From Diplonema japonicum (Eukaryota > Euglenozoa > Diplonemea > Diplonemida > Diplonemidae), in NCBI GenBank assembly GCA_964019335.1, contig OZ025650.1, positions 261,001 through 325,000 of the forward strand: a DNA stretch of 64,000 bases, given 5' to 3'. The translations under genes and the position numbers were made by a program. Of the stretch, positions 53,635 to 61,125 are shown one piece after another. How positions within the stretch are numbered: position 1 is the stretch's first letter; each line of letters begins with the position of its first letter. Below the pieces are notes generated by a model. It was given only the letters and a program-made list of their open reading frames with translations, was not told the origin of the DNA and ran no database searches.

Positions 53635-53635
53635 A

Positions 53636-54384
53636 AAAAAAAAAAAAAACTGAATAAAAAAAAAAAGAGACAAAAAAAAACGTGAACAGGAGCGGAGGAG
53701 GAGTCATTTTTTTTTTTTTTGCCAACACATCTGACGGTCGTTTTCTTTTTTTTAAATAATAATATTGAACAAGTAAAGGGGAAAAAAAGAGACATTTAAG
53801 GGTACCTGCGGTATGTGGCAGGACGCCTGCTTTGGCAAAAAAAAAAAAAAAAATGGAGAAATAGCCACTCTGAATATCTAACAAAAAAAAGAGGGTTTCC
53901 GGAAAAAACAGCAGACTCAGAAGGGGGAACGAGGACACATAAAAAACAGAGGAAACAAATACCCCCCCTCCCCCAAGCGGCAGTCGCAGCCACAGCCTTG
54001 AATAACGGCATCGAGCTTTACCCTGCTAAACTTCTTTTGCCATCCCACACGCGAATTCTGATTTCTTTATACTCCTCGTTTCCCCACCTCCCAGCGAAAA
54101 AAAAAGGGAAAAAGAAAGAAAGTATATAATTCACATGCATTTTAACGTGGAGAGAGAACGATAAGTATCCCCCCCCCCCCCCCCCCAATTTGCTTTCTTC
54201 TTTTTCCTCCCCAGACCCTTGACCTTCGAAAACGACATCACGGTGGATATCCTGAACACTCCCCCCCTCCCCCCTCCCCCTCCCTCCCTCATCCCTTGAA
54301 TCGGTCTTTTTTCCCCCCCGAGGAAAGTTAAGGAAAGGATAAAAAAAAAAAAAAAAAAAAAACACCCATTTAGCTTTTCTTCTT
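53636..54384. other. Intergenic gap with 41-bp repeat and C-run
   Basis: Contains the second exact copy of the 41-bp repeat (53789-53829), C18 at 54169-54186 and A-runs. No gene supported. Confidence 0.55.
53789..53829. repeat. 41-bp repeat (family B variant), copy 2
   Basis: Identical to 36573-36613. Starts 154 bp from the LINE 5' end and is also preceded by an A-run. Confidence 0.85.
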
Positions 54385-55533
54385 CTATGCGTTCAATAAC
54401 TTATGGATTTGGTGTTTTGTTAAATGGTACTTGTGCCGCATGGACCTCAACCGTGATCGGGGAGCCCGAGGGAGGGAATGCAGGTGCGACAAAGCGGTGT
54501 CTGCCATTTCTCGAATAGCAAGTATGATCCCAGCGTGCGTGGTGGGCTCATACCCAAACGCAGCGTGCGCCTTAGCAGAGGAGGTGGTATGCTGAGACGA
54601 GAGAAGGAAGATAGTTTCCCTAGGAAAGCTTTTATCAGCCTCAGGGGAGTTGGCATGGGGCTCTATCATAAGCGGGTCATCATCAAACCACTCTTGGATA
54701 ACACCCAAACACGACAACATCAGCAGTGGGACGGCCTTAGGGGTGCAGACAGAACTACCCATAATCCTTCTTATATTTGTCATCATCTCCGATATTAACT
54801 CCGTGGTGTAGAACGGCGTGCCTCCTAGAATGTAAGTTTCTTTGGCGGTGCCGTATAATGCAGCTCTCAAATGGCCTTCAACGACGTCGGTGACGTTTAC
54901 GAAATTTAGTTTTGTTTTTGGGATGCCCACGAGGCGGCATTCTGCCATCATTCTAATAAGCCTCCCCCAACTTCGGTCGTCGTGCCGCCCTATGATGTCT
55001 GAGGGCTGGAGGATGATGTAGTCGATGTCAGATGCTTGGACGATTTTTTCTTGTATGCATTTTGTCCGGCAGTAGTTGACCCAGAAGTCGTCTGGGGTCC
55101 GTGGGGTATCTTCGTTTAGAATAATCTTTTTTTTCTTCGGCGGGAACCAACCTTCACGTTCGTGAGTGGAAGGGAAATACACTGCAATCGACGAAGTTAG
55201 TATCAACCTCCCAACCTTCGCTTTCTTGCACGCATTTACCATCGTTTCCGTTCCCATTATATTCACCACGTTCTGCTCCATGTCGCACTCCTTCCTCACT
55301 GCCGTGTTCGACGCCAAATGGAACAGGTAATCGCATTTTTCAGGAATCGCGTTTTCGAGAAGCTTCTCCTGCGTGACGTCTCCTTGCACGAAGGTGAATT
55401 TTGAACTGTTAGGGTGCTCTGTTATTATCGGCAGACCCTTTGTGCAGATGTCGACCCCCACCACCTCCCACCCCACCGCAAGCAGCTTTGTCACCAAGTT
55501 AACTCCCACAAAGCCGTTGCATCCTGTTACCAC
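54385..55533 (-). CDS. Extended-SDR NAD(P)-dependent epimerase/3-beta-HSD-like enzyme, start unresolved
   Basis: Rossmann dehydrogenase acting on a sugar nucleotide or a sterol. The 382-codon frame opens at a GTG, with the glycine motif VTGCNGFVG right at its start, then VVGVDICTKG, FVQGDVTQE, YLFHLASNT, LILTSSIAV (Ser114/115) and the catalytic YCRTK (Tyr154, Lys158). NFVNVTDVVEGHLRAA matches the later extended-SDR signature. The C-terminus is basic with a possible amphipathic helix. No in-frame ATG exists ahead of the first beta strand. The frame stays open upstream (AFKAVVTG), so a short first exon, non-AUG start or homopolymer sequencing error is likely. Closest resemblance is to the 3-beta-HSD/C-4 decarboxylase branch, which would fit sterol synthesis with the nearby cyclase, but linkage is not evidence. 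Confidence 0.75.
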   Translation of the reverse strand: MVTGCNGFVGVNLVTKLLAVGWEVVGVDICTKGLPIITEHPNSSKFTFVQGDVTQEKLLENAIPEKCDYLFHLASNTAVRKECDMEQNVVNIMGTETMVNACKKAKVGRLILTSSIAVYFPSTHEREGWFPPKKKKIILNEDTPRTPDDFWVNYCRTKCIQEKIVQASDIDYIILQPSDIIGRHDDRSWGRLIRMMAECRLVGIPKTKLNFVNVTDVVEGHLRAALYGTAKETYILGGTPFYTTELISEMMTNIRRIMGSSVCTPKAVPLLMLSCLGVIQEWFDDDPLMIEPHANSPEADKSFPRETIFLLSSQHTTSSAKAHAAFGYEPTTHAGIILAIREMADTALSHLHSLPRAPRSRLRSMRHKYHLTKHQIHKLLNA

Positions 55534-55947
55534 CGCCTTAAACGCCAGCCTTCGGCCGGGGGTCCCTGTTTGTAAAGTTGCAATGGATATTTTTAAATAC
55601 TTTAGACAAAAAAAATTGGAAGGTAAAAAAAAAGGGGGGGGAGGATGTGAGGGAGGAGATCAGGGTTGTCTTGTTAAAAACTCTTTTCTTTTTTTGAGGC
55701 CGGGGGGGGGGGTACAAAAATCATCTCAAGGGGGCAAAGCCTATTTACCAAAAAAAAAAATATAATATAAAAAAGGAAACCTGCAGTATGTGACAGGACC
55801 ACCGGGAAAAAAAGGGAGAAAGGCGAATGGAGGGGAGAGTTTGGGAGATGGAAGAAAAAAAAAAGGGGGTATCTTTTTCCCTTTTCTCCCCTCCCCCTTT
55901 TTTTTTGTTTTTGAGAGGGAGAACTTTTTAAAAAAAAAGTAACTTTT
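55534..55947. other. Intergenic gap with repeat B motif
   Basis: Poly-A, poly-G and T-rich tracts. The family B core TGCAGTATGTGACAGGACC lies at 55782-55800. The missing 5' exon of the SDR may lie here but I could not find it. Confidence 0.5.
55782..55800. repeat. Repeat B core motif
   Basis: TGCAGTATGTGACAGGACC shares the 14-base core with 16691-16704 and 24406-24419; the variant TGCGGTATGTGGCA occurs at 36591 and 53807. Confidence 0.55.
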
Positions 55948-57054
55948 TCATAAGGGGATACTGGAGGTGTGAATCATCTGCTGCATGGAGTCCCTACGGT
56001 TAGTTGCCGCCGCAGACATATTGCTGCAGGAATAGTTTACAGGGGTAAATGCAATCCGTTGCTGGCTTAGATACCTTTTTTTTTTTTTTTTTTTTTTTTT
56101 CCCTCTTCCCCCTCCATACTTATCTCTATCCGCAGTATCGTCATCATAACCAATCTTCCAGGAATGGCGAGTGTGCCGGGTGGCACGACTTACCTTAACA
56201 TCCCCGCTCATAGGAGGGGTAGGATTGGCGGTGGCAGTAGCAGGCCTGTTTGGAACCCGACCGTTGTAAATGTGTGCTTTAAGCTTATCAGGAAAACTTC
56301 GAGGTGAAGACACAGCAGCGACAGCGTTCATCAGATTCAAACATGAGTCGGTCGACTTTATGCCTTCAGGAACAGCCTGCCGTGCTGCCGCACGGGAAGC
56401 AGCATCCATTCCTTGAAAGTCCGACTGAGCCTGTGTCATCCACTGTGCCTTCTTCGCTTCACCCCTCACACCTTCTTCACCTCCAACCTTGAAATGCGAT
56501 GCAAGCATGTCTTGTCTTATAGAAGCACGGTCGCCTTTATGGGTGGCTGCGGTGTCTGCTTCCTGTGGTCCGCAGAATTGTCTGTGGGACATCGTTGTTA
56601 AATGCTTCTTCTTCCACTCCTCTATCTCTGCTGGGCATACATAAAGCTCGGATTTCGTCTTTTCGTGTTTATCGCCACGTCTGAACTTCACCCTTCCTAC
56701 GTAGTGTTCTCTTGCTAGCTTCTGCATCCTCGTCGGGACCATAGGTTCCCTTAACGAGCCTAGCGATATGTTCTCGGTGCGCATGAAAGCGCCCCTCTGC
56801 TTCAGAATCGACTTATCCTTCACTGTGCCCTTCCGTGCTGGGTAGTCCACCTTGTGAGTTGTCACCCACACCTTCGGCTGTGTCTGTTTTCCTTCTTGTG
56901 CCTGCATGTTCCCCCAGAACACCTTTGAATTCGTCCCTTTCTCTACTTCAGCCCTCCTCACAATCTTGTTCACATCCGCTTCTCTCGGGTCAATAGGTCC
57001 CGGCATGTCTTTCCTCCGGTTGAGGGTGTGCTTGGTGCAGTGTGCATGGGCCAT
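55948..57054 (-). CDS. Basic hypothetical protein, probable poly-A intron
   Basis: Starts MAHAHCTKHTLNRRKDMPGP. Exons 57054-56120 and 56065-55948 if the 54-nt segment 56066-56119 (GTATGG, purine-rich, A26, ...CTAAG) is an intron; otherwise the protein carries an unlikely GGGRG plus poly-Lys insert. Spliced length about 350 aa. Rich in Lys, Arg, Thr and Met, with short motifs (VFWGNMQAQEG, KVWVTTHKVDYPARKG, EHYVGRVKFRRG) typical of an extended microtubule-associated or flagellar lumenal protein. That role is a guess; no family recognised. The acceptor lacks a pyrimidine tract. Confidence 0.55.
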   Translation of the reverse strand: MAHAHCTKHTLNRRKDMPGPIDPREADVNKIVRRAEVEKGTNSKVFWGNMQAQEGKQTQPKVWVTTHKVDYPARKGTVKDKSILKQRGAFMRTENISLGSLREPMVPTRMQKLAREHYVGRVKFRRGDKHEKTKSELYVCPAEIEEWKKKHLTTMSHRQFCGPQEADTAATHKGDRASIRQDMLASHFKVGGEEGVRGEAKKAQWMTQAQSDFQGMDAASRAAARQAVPEGIKSTDSCLNLMNAVAAVSSPRSFPDKLKAHIYNGRVPNRPATATANPTPPMSGDVKVSRATRHTRHSWKIGYDDDTADRDKYGGGRGKKKKKKKKRYLSQQRIAFTPVNYSCSNMSAAATNRRDSMQQMIHTSSIPL

Positions 57055-57678
57055 TGTGTTGTCCCCACCATAAGAGTGGCCCTCCTCTTTTTTTTTTTTT
57101 TTTCTTTTTTTTGTTTTGTTTTTGAAGGGGGTAATTCACTTCTCAACCCGAAAAAAAGTTGAAAATTCACTTTCTACCCAATATGGGTATTTTGGTTCTA
57201 GTGGCCTGAGCAGGGCTGCAAACAATTCTCCCCATCAATTTGTTTTTTATTTCAGAGGGTATGAATTCAGGGCTTGTTTAGTGTGCACTGCTGACCTGCA
57301 TTCCGCCTAAGTGGATTCGCTCTTTATTTGCAGGAACACTTGAGAGCAGCCTCCAAAAGAAAGAAATAAACTATTTTCAGTGATATTTAGTAGGTATTAA
57401 GTGAATTACCCTTTAAAAAAAAATACAGAACGGGGTAAATGAAAGGAAAAGATAGAGAGAAAAAAGAAAAATAGAGAGAAACGAGATAAAAAAATACTGG
57501 AAATTGAAAAAAAAGGTTTGAAAACAACGCCCCCCATGTATCTAAAGTGTTACCCCCTCCCCCCTATCGAATCTTGTTTGACACTTGAGAGGCATGAGGC
57601 ACAAAAAGTAAAACAGAAAAAACCCTAAGAATAGATCGAGAATACCAGCGGAGATAAGAATAAACTGAAAAAAAAGAA
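57055..57678. other. Intergenic gap
   Basis: T-rich then A-rich tracts around a more complex stretch at about 57170-57370. No coding frame or RNA gene recognised. Confidence 0.5.
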
Positions 57679-60595
57679 TTACGTATGCAGCTTCTTCATG
57701 CGCAACATGAGAACTGCTTGTGGGGTCTTTGTGTAATCTAATATCGCGTCTGCCCTGCTGACACTGATGGCGAGGTCGTTTTTAAGTTCATCCTTGGAGG
57801 CAAGGTAAGCATCAGGAACAGGTGTGCTGCTTACTGCGGTGTATTGTTCGTGGACACGATTCTTTATAGTCAGCATGGCTTCAGAGACGTCTGCTGTACG
57901 CATCAATCCTTCCAGTCGAGATATCTGTTGTGTTGATCAGTATCTGTGTTTTCGTGTTGGTACACACCTCAGCAGCGAGAGCAGCTGCCTTTGCACGATA
58001 CGGAGCCAAGGGGTCTGAGACTGGTGCCGGCGGTGCGCTAGGTAGGCCTAAGACGTCATCCAACCCAGATAACGGACCACCTCCCTCCTGTGGCGGTGGT
58101 GGTGGTGGCACCCCATCCTCTGCCTTGGCGTAATCCATCTGCCGTGCCACGCACGACGTTGTCCCAAGCCCGCCGTCCAATGCCACTTGGTACATTTCCC
58201 CAGCAACCATCACCACCGTGCCCTGCACCCTCCCAAACGGAGTATCGCTGCACACCACTCGATCACCGTGCTGGAACACAGCCACTGGAGAAGGGGGCAC
58301 CCGGGGAATCACCGACGGTGCCACCGCTTCGTATTTTTTCAGCCTGTGTTCCTCCGTGTCCCTAACCGTCCCTGTGTTGAGCAGCTCCACAGTGTACGCT
58401 GGCGGCACTATCGTCTGATCGATGGTTTTCACAACCGCCGCCTCCTTCGCGCCACTACCATTAATATAGATGACGTTTTCACCTATGGTGAACAGAGGCT
58501 CGGCAAAGAGGCTTGTCACTGGCTCGGGGACAGTAGGGGTAGATACTGCAGGCTTTGCTGCAGGAACAGGTGGAGTGGGAACAGCAGGAATGGGCGTGGG
58601 AACGGGAGTAGGTAATGCTACAGGTGCTACAGGAGGAGTGGGTAGGGATACTTCTGGTAGTGCAGGTTTGATGCCTCCTGGGAGAGACAGCATGGAACCT
58701 TCGATGCATCGCTCGCTGCCATCGTCCAAGCGCACGACATAAGCGACTGGAGAAGACTCGTAGTCCACCAGGATTACGACACCCGTGGCTTTCTTGCTGC
58801 CGTCGTCGTATTCAATTCTTGTGCCCGGCGTGTAGAGAGCTTCGTCACCGCCAGCGCTGTCTTTTACCGCAGGTAGAGGAAGCGAAGCCACCTTCTTTTC
58901 CTTCTTCCGAGGGATCTTCCCTGGCTTCAGCTTGTACACCAACATATAGGCTTGCGTGAATTTCGGTGTTCCCCGTGCTGCTTCCAGAACTGTGTCGCTA
59001 AAATGGTACCACCTGTTGTCGTCCTTGCCCTTCGCGTTTGCTGTGTAATGCCCACCTGAGATGCTTCCGTCGTGGTTCGCGACGGATACTAAATCGTAGT
59101 TGTTGATGTAGTTGGAACCTGTGATATAATCCGTCATGTCAAGCTCCTGCGGGAAGGCTACTTCGGACACGACCTTGTCCCTGAAGTTGCCTTTGTTACG
59201 GAAACGCTTCAGCATGACAACGAGGACCTGCGGGGCGGTATACATGGAAAGAGTCTTTTTTGCTTCTGTCTTCTGTTGGCAATTCTCGCAGAACCATGTG
59301 TTGGAACTCTGAAGCTTCTCTTCGATACCGTATTCCGCAATGCAGTCTGTTATCTTGGTGCTTGGCAGCTTCGGCAACGACACTTGCAAGCTTGTCTGCA
59401 TGTTGAACGTAGTTGAGGTGTGGCCGCAGCTGCACGCCAACACACTGGCCTCCTGGAAGCCGAACATATCCATGATCGGGGACTTGTTATTCGTCTCGTA
59501 TGCATTACGACTCAGCTGTGCGAGCTCCACAGCCGGCCTGCCCGACGACGGAATGTCCGGGATGCCCTTCAGCACCTCGCCTCGCATGGAGTTTAAGTCT
59601 TCATGCAAGTTGTCCAGCAACACAGTGAGGAACTCGTACGCACATTGCTGAGAAGTCCCAGCAAAGGCTTCAAACCTGTTGCCTATGACTTGCTTAAAGA
59701 AGGAAGGTGAGAGGGGTGTGGTAGTGTCATTGCGAGACATTTCTTTGAAGAGCTGCGTGGTGGTCTGCGTGACGGCCCCCCTGCTGCTCATTGGATTAGC
59801 ACGGTTGACAGGCGGGCGTTCGACGATGAGGAGCTCTGGCAGTCCTGTCGGAAGCAGCATCTGTATCACACAGTTCATATAACACGTGTTCCCGAGGTTG
59901 GCGAGGCCTCTACGCGGCTGGCGGGGGACGTTGTTGGGCCTTACTTCATCGAATTTCCATTGCAGAGCAGCGATCATGGCTGTTCGCTTTTTGAGGCCGG
60001 CATCACGTTCCCGTTGCCGGTCCAGCTCCTGCTGCCGTGCACTTGCCTTGTCTTGTATTCGACGGTCGCTATCTTGTTTTTTAAGTCTCCGGATTCTCGC
60101 CCTCTCTTGGAGAATGGCCTCATTCGCAAGCCATTTATCCTTTTCTTGCTTTTCAGCTAAGTCGGCTTCTTGTTTGGCACCAACAGCCTTTTCGTGTTTG
60201 TTTTTGAAGAACACCTCAAGCTTGCCATCAAAATAATTCTCACAATTGGATAGCGCCTCATCCCCAAAGGTGTTCACATACGTCCTGTCCTGCGACGAGA
60301 TAGTTCTGTATTGCTTGTGCGACCTGAGGTGCTCCAACATGCACACAACAAATTTAAAAGCATGCCAGTACACCCAGTCCCATCGGTTGTACTTCCCTTG
60401 TTCTTGCACCTCCTGCCCCTGCAACTTTAAGTAATAAACAATTTGGCTGAGCTTCGCTTCTGAAAACTGTTTTTTCTTGGCTTCAAATTCTCTATTGACT
60501 GAGTCCTTTAAGTGCTGTGTGAACTGCTGGAAGGTCATCTCGGGGCTAATGCATATGCAGTCCCTTTCATACATGCTTAAATCAGGGCCGGACAT
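57679..60595 (-). CDS. USP-family deubiquitinase with C-terminal Tudor-like barrels
   Basis: Cysteine protease cleaving ubiquitin from proteins. Exon 1 60595-57968 and exon 2 57924-57679, joined by a 43-nt intron (57925-57967, GTGTGT...AACAG), give 957 aa. Residues about 20-110 are a helical N-terminal domain loosely like the USP8 dimerisation region, followed by a charged coiled coil (140-205). USP core: Cys box GLANLGNTCYMN with Cys238, zinc pair CSCGH (388-392) and CENC (436-439), His box HDGSISGGHYTANAKG with His516, and WYHFSD with Asp534. After residue 600, three similar units (GTRIEYDDGSKKATGVVILV; GENVIYINGSGAKEAAVVKT; GDRVVCSDTPFGRVQGTVVM) resemble Tudor/SH3-like barrels separated by Pro/Val-rich linkers. 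Exon 2 adds a helical tail. Confidence 0.85.
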
Positions 60596-60737
60596 TTCTT
60601 CGTTGGATCCCCACCCTCCCCCCCTTTTTTTTTTTGATGGTGTGGTTCTTTTTCTTTTCGGACGAAGGCAAATAGTAAAAATGTGTTCTTTTTTTTTTTT
60701 TGTTGTGTAGAAATGTAATCAGTGGAGTTGTGATCCA

Positions 60738-61014
60738 CTACTCCGAGGGGACCATCCCCTTGAGGTTCCCTCCGTTCTGCCCGTAAAGAGTCGAGTCAAA
60801 TTTCTTGTTAATCGTGACGTTGTAAGTGCATCTGTCGGGTGTGTTAGCGTTCACCCCAGTGCCGCACGACTTAGGCACGATCTTCCAAGAACCGGTGACG
60901 CCCCATCCCTGGCCATTCCCGCCAAAGTCGGTGTTCTGTTGCATTGTGTGGTAACAGGTCTTTTTCATCTCATACCGTGTTAGCGAGGAATTGGTACGGT
61001 CCAAAGTCAGACAT
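60738..61014 (-). CDS. Two-exon 77-aa conserved-looking small protein
   Basis: Exon 1 61014-60976 encodes MSDFGPYQFLANT; a 40-nt intron (60936-60975, GTATGA...CAACAG) leads to exon 2 60935-60738, NTDFGGNGQGWGVTGSWKIV and onward to MVPSE. The unspliced frame would start with a Phe-rich and Arg-run sequence and lacks sense. The Gly/Trp/Asn-rich centre (GGNGQGWGVTGSWK) suggests a structural protein, possibly a flagellar microtubule inner protein. That is inference; no family recognised. Confidence 0.6.
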
Positions 61015-61125
61015 GTTTTGTGTGTTTGTGTGTAAAGCCTTCTTCTTCTTCTTTTGCAGAACGGAAAATAAACAGGTGTAAATACAAACAAGAAGTCAAA
61101 ACCCAATCCTGATAAGGATCTTTTG

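Larger units (their letters stand above)
50003..53635 (-). mobile_element. Non-LTR (LINE) retrotransposon, 5'-truncated and decayed
   Basis: Reads, in order: end of ORF1 (to a TGA at 53372-53374), APE-type endonuclease, reverse transcriptase with YADD, and a C-terminal Cys/His region. GC content and codon use differ from the flanking low-complexity DNA. The 5' boundary is sharp at about 53635, where it meets an A-run; the 3' boundary lies near 49990-50003 without an obvious poly-A. It lies in the same orientation as the genes, between the SDR and the dynein-tail gene. Target-site duplications were not identified. Confidence 0.85.

Noticed and set aside
53445-53795. Minus-strand ORF with CPCPHEC...HTDMCGH resembling a zinc finger upstream of the LINE
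   Set aside because: It is out of frame with ORF2, starts in Phe/Lys low complexity, and the competing frame is the coherent ORF1 tail.
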